Source: an uncultured Brachyspira sp. (GTDB lineage: Bacteria > Spirochaetota > Brachyspiria > Brachyspirales > Brachyspiraceae). From it: DNA of 56,004 nt. The notes beneath the pieces were generated by a model that saw only the letters and a program-made list of their open reading frames with translations, searched no databases and was not told where the DNA came from. The stretch's first letter is position 1; each line of letters opens with the position of its first letter. The translations under genes and the position numbers were made by a program. Below, one piece after another: positions 26,916 through 34,671 of this stretch. The stretch spans positions 1 to 56,004 of the forward strand of contig NZ_CALXYQ010000016.1 in assembly GCF_944393015.1 (NCBI RefSeq), given 5' to 3'.

Positions 26916-27878
26916 TTATAAATCTGCAGGTATTGTAATATTTAATTTTTTTGCTGCATTAGTATTAATTTCCAATACAGGATTTTGTATATATTCTATA
27001 GGCATATCTGCAGGCTTAGCTTCGCCTTTTAATATTTTTACTGCCTGATTAGCTGTTAATTTTCCTAACTCATAGTAATCTATACCATAAGTAGCAACTC
27101 CGCCGGCATCAAGCATAGCAGCCTCCCCGCATATTACAGGTATATTAGCAGGACCTGTAACACCTATAACATTTGCCATACCAGCTGATACCATATTATC
27201 TGTAGGTACATATATAACATCTACTTTACCTATTAAACTTTGAACAACCTGCTGTAAATCATTAGGAGTTGTTACTGTAGCATCTACATAAGATAGACCT
27301 AATTCATCGGCTTTTGCTTTAGCTATATCTATTTGAAATTTAGAATTCTGTTCGCTTGAGCTATATAAAAAACCTATATTTTTAGCTGAAGGAACTAATT
27401 TTTTTAAAAGCTCCATTTGTTCTTTTACTGGTGTCAAATCTGAAGTACCTGTAACATTTCCGCCTGGAACTTTATTATCAGCAACTAACTTTGAATCTGC
27501 AGGGTCTGTAACTGCTGTTATAAGTATAGGTATATCTTTAGTTAAATTAGCTACTGCCTGTGCTGCTGGTGTTGCTATTGCCAATATCAAATCTACTTTA
27601 TCATTAATAAATTTCTGTGATATTGTAACACAGTTTGCTTGTTCACCTTGAGCATTTTGATAATCTATTGTTATATTCTTACCATCTTCATATCCGGCTT
27701 CTTTAAGACCGTCTACAAAACCTTTATTGGCCTGATCCAATGCTGAATGCTCTACAAGCTGAAGTATTCCTATTTTTTTAGCATCTTTACTCAAAGATGA
27801 AGTATTTGCATTATCTTTTTTTGAACATGATGCAATGAATAATAATGCAATTGACAAAGCAATAAGTAACTTTTTCAT
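26916..27878 (-). CDS. ABC transporter substrate-binding lipoprotein (ABC_sub_bind/TrpX type)
   Basis: 320 residues. The leader ends at FIASC, then a DUF534/ABC_sub_bind fold: KKIGILQLVEHSALDQANKGF, LVADNKVPGGNVTGTSDL, NIGFLYSSSEQNS, PTDNMV. The family binds amino acids such as tryptophan or tyrosine, or unknown solutes. No permease or ATPase gene lies beside it, so its partners are elsewhere. AAGGAG precedes the ATG. A terminator directly follows, so it is monocistronic. Confidence 0.85.
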   Translation of the reverse strand: MKKLLIALSIALLFIASCSKKDNANTSSLSKDAKKIGILQLVEHSALDQANKGFVDGLKEAGYEDGKNITIDYQNAQGEQANCVTISQKFINDKVDLILAIATPAAQAVANLTKDIPILITAVTDPADSKLVADNKVPGGNVTGTSDLTPVKEQMELLKKLVPSAKNIGFLYSSSEQNSKFQIDIAKAKADELGLSYVDATVTTPNDLQQVVQSLIGKVDVIYVPTDNMVSAGMANVIGVTGPANIPVICGEAAMLDAGGVATYGIDYYELGKLTANQAVKILKGEAKPADMPIEYIQNPVLEINTNAAKKLNITIPADL

Positions 27879-27921
27879 TATTATACTCCTTATAAAATTT
27901 CAGATAATTACTATTACCAGT

Positions 27922-27950
27922 AGTATATAATACTGAACTAATAAAGTCAA
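27922..27950 (-). promoter_or_regulatory. Promoter of the TrpX-type binding protein gene
   Basis: On the minus strand, TTGACT (27945-27950), a 17-base spacer and TATACT (27922-27927). A short inverted repeat TACTA/TAGTA (27909-27925) overlaps the -10 box and start site and could be an operator. Confidence 0.6.
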
Positions 27951-28055
27951 ATAAAATTTACAAATATATATTTATCATAATTGAATTTTATTGAAAATAA
28001 TATATTTTATGATATTATCATTTATAATATTTTAATTTGATATGAGGAATAAAAA

Positions 28056-29108
28056 TTGATTAGACATTCCAGACCTACTATAAGAAAGAAAGATTTAGAA
28101 TCCGCTTTAAAAGTAATGATTAGTGATAATCTTGCAACAGGTGATGTTATACAGGAATTTGAAAGAGCTTTTGCTAATTATTTTGGAAAAGGTTTTACAG
28201 CAATATTTGTTAATAGCGGAACTGCAGCATTAGAGCTTATATTAAGACATTTAAAAGTTGGCGAAGGCGATGAAGTTATAATGTCATCTTTTCTTAATGC
28301 TTCACCTCTTCAAGTAGTTACAAGTTTAAAAGCTACTCCTGTTTTAATAGATATAGATGAAGACAGTTTTCAAATATCTATGGACAATGTTATAGAGGCT
28401 ATCAATGAAAAAACTAAAGCAATTATAGTTTCTCATATGTTTGGAAATTGTGCTTTAATAGATGAGCTTGCTGATATTAAAGTACCTGTTATAGAGGATG
28501 CATCTCATAGTTTGGGCGGAAAATATAGAGATACTTTGCTTGGAAGTTTTGGAGATTTTGCATACTTTTCTCTTTCTGCAACTAGAATGATTACTTCAGG
28601 CGGTGCGGGCGGAATGATACTTACAAAGAAAAAAGGAATGGATGCTATAAGAGATATTATTCATTATGATAAAAAAGAAAATTTTGTAAGAAGATTCAAT
28701 TATTGTGCAACAGATCTTCAGGCTTCAATAGGAATAGAAGAGCTTAAACATCTTGAAAGAATGGTTGAAGTAAGAGGAGATATAGCTTCATTTTATGATA
28801 ATGCAATACTTGAAAGTAATTTGATGAAACTATCTACTCATGACAGTGAAAGTCCTTCATATTATAGATATGTATGTATGCTTAACGGCAGCATGAATAT
28901 ATACGATGCTATAAAAATGTTTGAAAGACATAATGTAGAAGCGGCAAGACCTATATTCAAGCCTTTGCATCAGTATCTTAATTTACCTAATGAAAATTAT
29001 CCTAATACTGAGAATGCATATTTAAAAAGCATATCATTGCCTATATACCCTACTTTGCAAAAAAATGAAGCTGAACTCATTTGCAAACTTATAAAGCAGA
29101 TAAGATAA
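28056..29108 (+). CDS. DegT/DnrJ/EryC1-family protein lacking the PLP lysine
   Basis: 350 residues with the fold type I aminotransferase pattern of sugar aminotransferases: NSGTAALELIL for the phosphate pocket and the PLP-binding aspartate in EDASHSLGG. Where the family has an SxHxTK-type lysine, this protein reads SATRMITSGGAGGM: arginine 177, codon AGA at 28584-28586. Without the Schiff-base lysine it cannot work as a normal aminotransferase. It may be a PLP-binding dehydratase-like variant, a regulator or a degenerate copy. TTG start with GAGGA 7 bases upstream. It is followed after 36 bases by the metal permease gene. Confidence 0.82.
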   Translation: MIRHSRPTIRKKDLESALKVMISDNLATGDVIQEFERAFANYFGKGFTAIFVNSGTAALELILRHLKVGEGDEVIMSSFLNASPLQVVTSLKATPVLIDIDEDSFQISMDNVIEAINEKTKAIIVSHMFGNCALIDELADIKVPVIEDASHSLGGKYRDTLLGSFGDFAYFSLSATRMITSGGAGGMILTKKKGMDAIRDIIHYDKKENFVRRFNYCATDLQASIGIEELKHLERMVEVRGDIASFYDNAILESNLMKLSTHDSESPSYYRYVCMLNGSMNIYDAIKMFERHNVEAARPIFKPLHQYLNLPNENYPNTENAYLKSISLPIYPTLQKNEAELICKLIKQIR

Positions 29109-29144
29109 TAATATACTTTTTTAGTGATTATATGGGAAAATCCT

Positions 29145-29960
29145 ATGGAAATATTTGAATATGATTTTATGCGTAAAGCTTTCTTAGTAGGTATTATGCT
29201 TGCTGTGATAATACCTTGCATAGGAGTAGTCGTTGTATTAAAAAGGCTTTCTATGATAGGAGATGCTATTTCACATACTTCGCTTGCAGGTGTTACATTC
29301 GGATTAGTTTTTAATATAAATCCAATAGTAGCTTCAATCATATTCTGCATACTCTCTGCATTATCAATAGAGTTCATAAGAAAGAAAATAGCTAAATACG
29401 GAGAAATGTCTATATCTATAATAATGTCTTTGTCTATAGGTATTGCTGGGCTTCTTTCAGGGTTCGTAGCTAACAATTCAAACTTTAATAGTTTCTTATT
29501 TGGAAGTATTGTTGCTATAAGTGATTTTGAATTGAAATTAGTAATATTAATAAGCTCCATATCAATACTAATTTTCATTTTCTTATATAAAGAAATTTTT
29601 TATATAACTTTCAATGAGAGATTAGCAAAACTTTCAGGAGTTCCTGTAAATAGAATTAATTTTATTTTCACAATATTAACTGCTGTTACCGTATCAATAT
29701 CAGCAAGGGCTGTAGGTGCTTTAATAGTGTCATCAATGATGGTAGTTCCTGTTGCCTGTTCTATGCAAATTGCTAATAGTTATAAAAAAACTATTATTTT
29801 TGCTGTGATATTCAATCTATTTTTTACAATATTAGGGATATTTATTTCATATTATCAAGGTCTTAAGCCTGGGGCTACTATAGTTTTAATAAGCATAATT
29901 ACTTTTATTATTATAATATTATTAAAATCTGTATTATCATCAAGGCATAATGTAGCATAA
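29145..29960 (+). CDS. Zinc/manganese-type ABC transporter permease (ZnuB-like)
   Basis: About 271 residues of ABC-3 family membrane permease with roughly eight helices. Conserved segments: KRLSMIGDAISHTSLAGV near the start and the loop SVSARAVGALIVSSMMVVPVA near the end. It would form the channel for the ATPase and binding protein encoded convergently at 30.6-32.2 kb. I prefer ATG at 29145, with GGGA about 8 bases upstream, over GTG at 29124, which has no ribosome site. The split from its partner genes is unusual, since the three are normally one operon. Confidence 0.85.
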   Translation: MEIFEYDFMRKAFLVGIMLAVIIPCIGVVVVLKRLSMIGDAISHTSLAGVTFGLVFNINPIVASIIFCILSALSIEFIRKKIAKYGEMSISIIMSLSIGIAGLLSGFVANNSNFNSFLFGSIVAISDFELKLVILISSISILIFIFLYKEIFYITFNERLAKLSGVPVNRINFIFTILTAVTVSISARAVGALIVSSMMVVPVACSMQIANSYKKTIIFAVIFNLFFTILGIFISYYQGLKPGATIVLISIITFIIIILLKSVLSSRHNVA

Positions 29961-30625
29961 AATTCTATTACATCTGCCCACCCTCTAAATTTAGAGTTTC
30001 ATTTAATAATATAATGTTATATTCCTTTTTTGATTTTTCTGTAACTATAACACCCACCCTAAATTTATTTAAATTTTTAATCATCTCAACGCACACAAAA
30101 TGAAATTTAAAATATAGATTGATTAAAAATAGAATTTAAATTATACCTAAACAACTATATTTTGTTAAAAATAAATTTATATTTTTTTGATATTTGGGGC
30201 TTTGCCCCAAACCCCACTTCTTTTGTTGCCACAAAGAAGCAAAAAGGCCACATTTTGACTTTAATTTAGTAACTTATATTACCTGTAAAACACAATTAGT
30301 ATTATTTAATACTAATTTTATACTTGCACTTTCGCGAAGCGTATCTGAGTTTATCTATGATATTAGGTTCTTTAATGAAGTACACCTGCAACTGAATGGA
30401 GTACCTTTATGTAGGTGTGCGGCGGGAAAAGAACAACAAAAAATTAATAAACTTAAAAATTTTCAGTATGTATAAAAAAGGCGTACACCGTGCGTTGAAT
30501 AAAATTCTAAATTTAATCAACACTTGGGCGGGTGCTAAAAATTCTAATTAGGCAATAAATATGATGAAAATTAAAATACAAAATAAAGCAGTAAAGAATA
30601 AAGGGCGGGTATGTAAATAAATCAA
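29961..30625. other. Repeat-rich 665-bp junction between convergent metal-transport genes
   Basis: No real gene here. The centre (30141-30474) is one copy of the dispersed repeat. Around it lie mirror-image GC-rich motifs: GCCCACCCT (29976-29984) and CACCCACCC (30051-30059) on the plus strand, and ACCCGCCCT (30610-30602) and CACCCGCCC (30534-30526) on the minus strand. The inner pair is followed on each strand by 26-27 bases and then TCAACGCAC (30086-30094 and 30498-30490). Confidence 0.7.
30141..30474 (+). repeat. Dispersed structured repeat, copy A
   Basis: Begins TTATACCTAAACAACTATAT, holds the hairpin TTTGGGGC-TTT-GCCCCAAA (30193-30211) and the stem CTTCTTTTGT/ACAAAGAAG (30217-30239), then the palindrome TTAGTATT/AATACTAA (about 30297-30316) and GCGGCGGGAAAAG. 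It ends near TTTCAGTATGTATA. The left end read outward gives TTAACA-17 bases-TATAAT (30168 to 30140). Confidence 0.85.
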
Positions 30626-31366
30626 TTAACAAGAACAAACACTATCGCTATTAGGATGCTTATGCTTATGTGAAAGCTCATCGTATATTTGTTTCTTTTC
30701 AAGCTCTACTAGAGAACCTTCTTCAAAACAAAATACCCTATTTGATATATTAGACATCTTCTCTACATCATGCGTAACCATTATGATAGTTACTTTTTTT
30801 TCTTTATTTAAATCCTGTAAAATTTTGTATATTAAATCAATAGTTTCTCTGTCCACACCATTTGTAGGCTCATCAAGTACAAGTAAATCAGGTTCAGATA
30901 TCAATGTTCTTGCTAAAAAAACTCTTTGAATCTGTCCGCCTGAAAGTTTGGATATCATTCTATTTTTATACTTTTCCATACCCAAAAGCTTTAATGCATT
31001 TATAACTTTTATACGATGAGTTTTATTCGGAAATTTAAATAAACCTATGTCAGCAAAATTATTGGACATAACTATTTCATAAACAGTAGCAGGAAAATTC
31101 ATAATTTTTGAATAAGCATTCTGCTCCAAATATCCTATTCTTTTCCAGTCTTTGAATTTGTTAATATCCTCTTCATATAATTTTATGCTTCCTCTAAATT
31201 GGCTAATCTCTCCTAAAATAAGTTTTAATATAGTACTCTTTCCCGCTCCATTAGAACCTATTATAGATACGAAATCACCTTTATTCACATCAAAACTTAT
31301 ACATTTAAGTATATCTTCAGAAGTATAACCAAAATGTACATTTTTAAACTCTATAATCTTACTCAT
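30626..31366 (-). CDS. Zinc/manganese-type ABC transporter ATP-binding protein (ZnuC-like)
   Basis: 246 residues. Walker A GSNGAGKST at about 37-45, signature LSGGQIQR, Walker B LLVLDEPTNGVD, H-loop VTHD. The ABC-3-linked family is ZnuC/MntB-like. The C-terminus is odd: HKHKHPNSDSVCSC, a His/Cys tail that could bind zinc or a related metal and tune transport. It starts 9 bases after the binding protein gene, as one operon. Its permease partner lies beyond the repeat junction on the other strand. Confidence 0.88.
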   Translation of the reverse strand: MSKIIEFKNVHFGYTSEDILKCISFDVNKGDFVSIIGSNGAGKSTILKLILGEISQFRGSIKLYEEDINKFKDWKRIGYLEQNAYSKIMNFPATVYEIVMSNNFADIGLFKFPNKTHRIKVINALKLLGMEKYKNRMISKLSGGQIQRVFLARTLISEPDLLVLDEPTNGVDRETIDLIYKILQDLNKEKKVTIIMVTHDVEKMSNISNRVFCFEEGSLVELEKKQIYDELSHKHKHPNSDSVCSC

Positions 31367-31375
31367 AATATTATT

Positions 31376-32233
31376 TTAATTAAGACCATTAGTCAAAGAA
31401 ACAAGATTACTTTCCATTACAGAAAAATAATCTTCTCCTGCATTAATATATTCCTCGCTTAAAGATTCTATAGGATTTAATGTAAGTATTTTTGCTCCTG
31501 TTTCTTTTGCTATAGAATCTACAAGTTTAGAACTTGAAAAATCTTCATAAAATATAGCCTTTACATTATTATTCTTAATAAAAGCTATAGTATCAGACAT
31601 AGCCTTTGGATCTGCCTCATCTCTTGCAATAGCAACTTGATTTAATGAATAAGCTTCACAAAAATGTCCGAAAGCAGGATGAGTGACTACTACATTAGTA
31701 TTTTTTATTTTTGATAAAACATCTTTAAAATGATTATCTAATTCATCTAATCTGTCAGCATAGTAATTATAATTAGAATTGTAATAATCGGCATTAACAG
31801 CATCTATCTCTGCCAATGCATTTTTTATATTCTCCATCTGTTTCTTAGCTTTTATAGGCGAAAGCCAAAAATGCGGATCTACACCTTTATCATCTATATT
31901 GGAAGAAGTTTCTACATATTTCAATTCTTTTATACTATCTTTAACCGTATCAACCCAATGCTCCATTCCGCCTCCATTGTAAATAAATAAATTAGCCTTT
32001 GTTAAATTAGCCATATCTTTTGAAGTTATTTCAAAATCATGAGGCTCTGATCCTGCAGAAGTCATATTATATACATCTGCCTTATCCCCGCATATCTTTT
32101 TAGCAAAATCATACATCGGATAAATACTAGCATAAACTTTTAGCTTATTTGAAGAATCTTTATTATCTTTTGATACATTGCTGCATCCAACTAACAATGA
32201 CAATATAAAAAGAATTGTTAAAAATTTTTTCAT
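31376..32233 (-). CDS. Zinc/manganese-type ABC transporter binding lipoprotein (ZnuA-like)
   Basis: 285 residues, cluster A-I/TroA fold. Lipobox LLVGC; ligand motifs typical of the fold: the first histidine in GSEPHDFE, DPHFWLSP, VTHPAFGHFCE and a late acidic residue in FYEDFSS. The His-rich loop of many zinc-binding ZnuA proteins is absent, so manganese cannot be excluded. It is first in the operon with the ATPase and has its own promoter with a Fur-like box. Confidence 0.88.
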   Translation of the reverse strand: MKKFLTILFILSLLVGCSNVSKDNKDSSNKLKVYASIYPMYDFAKKICGDKADVYNMTSAGSEPHDFEITSKDMANLTKANLFIYNGGGMEHWVDTVKDSIKELKYVETSSNIDDKGVDPHFWLSPIKAKKQMENIKNALAEIDAVNADYYNSNYNYYADRLDELDNHFKDVLSKIKNTNVVVTHPAFGHFCEAYSLNQVAIARDEADPKAMSDTIAFIKNNNVKAIFYEDFSSSKLVDSIAKETGAKILTLNPIESLSEEYINAGEDYFSVMESNLVSLTNGLN

Positions 32234-32278
32234 TAGTTTTCATACCTTTATATTTAAATTTCATATTATATTTTCTTA

Positions 32279-32306
32279 ATTATATATGAGAATCATCAAA
32301 TTGCAA
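32279..32306 (-). promoter_or_regulatory. Promoter of the metal-transport operon with Fur/Zur-like box
   Basis: On the minus strand, TTGCAA (32301-32306), a 16-base spacer and TATAAT (32279-32284). The spacer contains TGATGATTCTCATAT (32298-32284), whose left half matches the TGATAAT half of Fur-type boxes in six of seven bases. Binding there would block RNA polymerase. Confidence 0.55.
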
Positions 32307-32416
32307 TATGTTTTATCATACTAACATTATAAAATATTATATAAAATTACATTATCAAATATAAGAAGTTTTTACCGAAAATATTTATAATATTATATAT
32401 TAAATTTAGGATAATT

Positions 32417-32821
32417 ATGAAATATATTGTACATGTTTTAATAGCAGCATTATTTATATTTTCATGCTCAACAGCAAAAGTTACTCATATAGAAGAACCA
32501 AAAAACGACTCTCTTTTTGGAAGAAGATTTAAATTGGTAAGTTTATATCCTGATATGGGTATTACGATAGAGTTCACACCAGATACAATACATGGTTTTT
32601 CTGCTGTTAATAATTATTCATCTTCATATACTGTTGATGGAGATATATTTAACATATTATCTATTTCAATGACAAAAAAATCAGGTACAAGTGATAAAAT
32701 TGCCGCTGAAATAGAATATCTTAATATGCTGCAAAATGCTACTTCCTATAAAATTAATGGAAATCAGTTAATAATATATACTTTATTATCCAATGAGAAT
32801 TTAGTCTTTGAAGAATTTTAA
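32417..32821 (+). CDS. META-domain-like lipoprotein 1
   Basis: 134 residues; leader with lipobox FIFSC. The mature part resembles META/HslJ domains: FGRRFKLVSLYPDMGITIEFTP, GFSAVNNYSSSYTVDGD, SISMTKKSG, LNMLQNATSYKINGNQLIIYT. META proteins are small envelope lipoproteins, some linked to motility or drug tolerance. It is a tandem paralogue of the next gene, 32 bases away, in one operon with an ABC permease and ATPase. Confidence 0.75.
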   Translation: MKYIVHVLIAALFIFSCSTAKVTHIEEPKNDSLFGRRFKLVSLYPDMGITIEFTPDTIHGFSAVNNYSSSYTVDGDIFNILSISMTKKSGTSDKIAAEIEYLNMLQNATSYKINGNQLIIYTLLSNENLVFEEF

Positions 32822-32853
32822 GTAATATGTTACAATGCATATAGGATATTTTA

Positions 32854-33264
32854 ATGATAAGAAAATTTATTTTAATACTAAGTTTTACTATAATAATGTT
32901 TATAAGCTCCTGTGCTACAACTTCGCAATCAATAAATGTATCTACAAGTACCTTAAATGGAAAAACTTTTCAGCTTACAAATATGTTTGAAGGAAGAGGA
33001 ATTACAATATCATTCTATAATGATGAATTTTACGGATATAGTGGATTTAATACATATTTAGGAAAATATGAAATGCGTAGAGGTAATATGATAATATTTA
33101 CCGATATGGTTGTTACTAAAATGGGCGGTGCATCAGAAGCGGTAGAAGAAGAAAAAAAATATATAGAACTATTAAGTAAAACCTCTTCAATAGAACTTAC
33201 AAGTAATAATCTTACAATTACTACTTTGGATAATGAAATACTTATATTCAAAAGAATAAAATAA
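32854..33264 (+). CDS. META-domain-like lipoprotein 2
   Basis: 136 residues; lipobox FISSC. It follows the same plan as its upstream neighbour: GKTFQLTNMFEGRGITISFYNDEFYGYSGFN at the start, a mid segment VVTKMGG, and a C-terminal LTITTLDNEILIF. It ends 2 bases before the permease gene, implying coupled translation. A link between these lipoproteins and the ABC genes is inferred from position. Confidence 0.75.
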   Translation: MIRKFILILSFTIIMFISSCATTSQSINVSTSTLNGKTFQLTNMFEGRGITISFYNDEFYGYSGFNTYLGKYEMRRGNMIIFTDMVVTKMGGASEAVEEEKKYIELLSKTSSIELTSNNLTITTLDNEILIFKRIK

Positions 33265-33266
33265 TA

Positions 33267-33995
33267 ATGAAAAATAAAAAACTTATATATGTAATATTAG
33301 GTGTTATTATATTCATTAGTTTATGGTATTTTACAGCTTTAAAAGTAAATTCTGAAATAGTATTTCCAAATATACCAAATATATTAAAAAAATTTGCAGA
33401 AATAATATCTGAACAATCATTTTATAAAGATTTATCATCAAGTTTAATTAGAGTATTAATAACATTTACTTTATCTTTTTTATTGGCATTTATAGTAGGC
33501 ATATCAGCAGGAATATTTCAGCCTATCAGATATATATTAATACCAATTATAAATTTTATAAGAACAATACCTACTATACCATTAATATTAGTTGCTATAA
33601 TATGGTTCGATAATAATACTGTTCCAATATTCGTTTCTATGCTTGTTATTTTCCCAATAATGTATGATTCTATAACAAACGGCATAATAAATGTAGATCA
33701 AAAATTAATAGAAATGTCAATATCATATAATGTATCTTTAAAAACTCAGATAATCAATCTTTATATACCGTATATAAAACCATATATATTTACTGGAATA
33801 TCTCAATCTATGGGGATAACTTGGAAAAGCATATTAGCAGCTGAAATATTAGCTTTGCCTTCTTTTGGAATAGGTACTAAACTTTATGAATCTCATCTAT
33901 ATTTAGATAGTGTAAGTTTGTTTGCATACTGCCTTATTGCAATAATATTTAATGGTATATTTGAAATCATTATAAGGATTAATCATGACAGATAA
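33267..33995 (+). CDS. ABC transporter permease (SsuC/TauC-like)
   Basis: 242 residues with about six helices of the BPD-transp-1 fold used by taurine, nitrate, sulfonate and thiamine-precursor importers. Segments: SLIRVLITFTLSFLLAFIVG, IIPxIxxxRTIPxxPLI-type FIRTIPTIPLILVAIIWF, and the EAA-like loop VDQKLIEMSISYNVSLKTQI. It overlaps the ATPase gene by 11 bases. No binding protein gene lies in the cluster, which is unusual for this family. Confidence 0.85.
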   Translation: MKNKKLIYVILGVIIFISLWYFTALKVNSEIVFPNIPNILKKFAEIISEQSFYKDLSSSLIRVLITFTLSFLLAFIVGISAGIFQPIRYILIPIINFIRTIPTIPLILVAIIWFDNNTVPIFVSMLVIFPIMYDSITNGIINVDQKLIEMSISYNVSLKTQIINLYIPYIKPYIFTGISQSMGITWKSILAAEILALPSFGIGTKLYESHLYLDSVSLFAYCLIAIIFNGIFEIIIRINHDR

Positions 33996-34671
33996 AATAA
34001 ATGATTATATATTCAGACTTGAAAATATAAATCTTTCTTATAATGATTTAATAATATTCAAAAATTTTAATATAGATTTTCATTTGGATAAAATAAATAT
34101 AATACTAGGTGCTTCAGGTTCAGGAAAAACTTCTCTATTAAATATAATATCATCAAAAATAAATAAAGATGATAAAGCATTCGTATATCAAGAGCCTAGA
34201 CTTTTAGATTTTTTAACTTCATACAAAAATATAGAATATGTATTAAAAGACAAAATAAAAAATAAAAATGAAATGGATAAAAAAATAAAGAATGCATTAG
34301 AAATTACAGGACTAATAAATAATATAAACTCAAAACCTAATGAATTAAGCGGAGGAATGAAGCAAAGATTATCTTTAGCTAGGGCTTTGGCTTATGATTC
34401 AAACTTTATATTTATGGATGAGCCTTTACAGGGACAGGATATAAAAAGAAAAAAAGAACTTATTGATATAATAAAAAATATAAAATCAAAAACAAATAAA
34501 ACTATTTTTTATGTTACCCATGATGTATATGAAGCAGTTATGCTTGGGGACTATGTATATATATTATCAAATAAAAATAACTTCACTCAATTAATATTTC
34601 AAACATATATTGACAATAATACACTAGAAAATCACCAAGCAAAACTTACTGATATATTAATAAATAATTAA
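33985..34671 (+). CDS. ABC transporter ATP-binding protein (SsuB/TauB-like)
   Basis: 228 residues. Walker A GASGSGKTS, signature LSGGMKQRL, Walker B FIFMDEPL, H-loop VTHDVYEA. The D-loop reads QGQD rather than the usual SALD. The region between Walker A and the Q-loop is short, giving a small ATPase. Last gene of the META-ABC operon. Its TAA directly abuts the stop codon of the convergent antiporter gene, with no base between. Confidence 0.88.
   Translation: MTDKINDYIFRLENINLSYNDLIIFKNFNIDFHLDKINIILGASGSGKTSLLNIISSKINKDDKAFVYQEPRLLDFLTSYKNIEYVLKDKIKNKNEMDKKIKNALEITGLINNINSKPNELSGGMKQRLSLARALAYDSNFIFMDEPLQGQDIKRKKELIDIIKNIKSKTNKTIFYVTHDVYEAVMLGDYVYILSNKNNFTQLIFQTYIDNNTLENHQAKLTDILINN

Noticed and set aside
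28997-29578. 193-codon frame on the minus strand
   Set aside because: Antisense to the DegT-like and ABC-3 permease genes, both clear families.
30194-30475. 93-codon open frame on the plus strand (reads ...KPHFFCCHKEAKRPHF...)
   Set aside because: It is the translation of the dispersed repeat's stems; no ribosome site, and other copies have frame breaks and indels.
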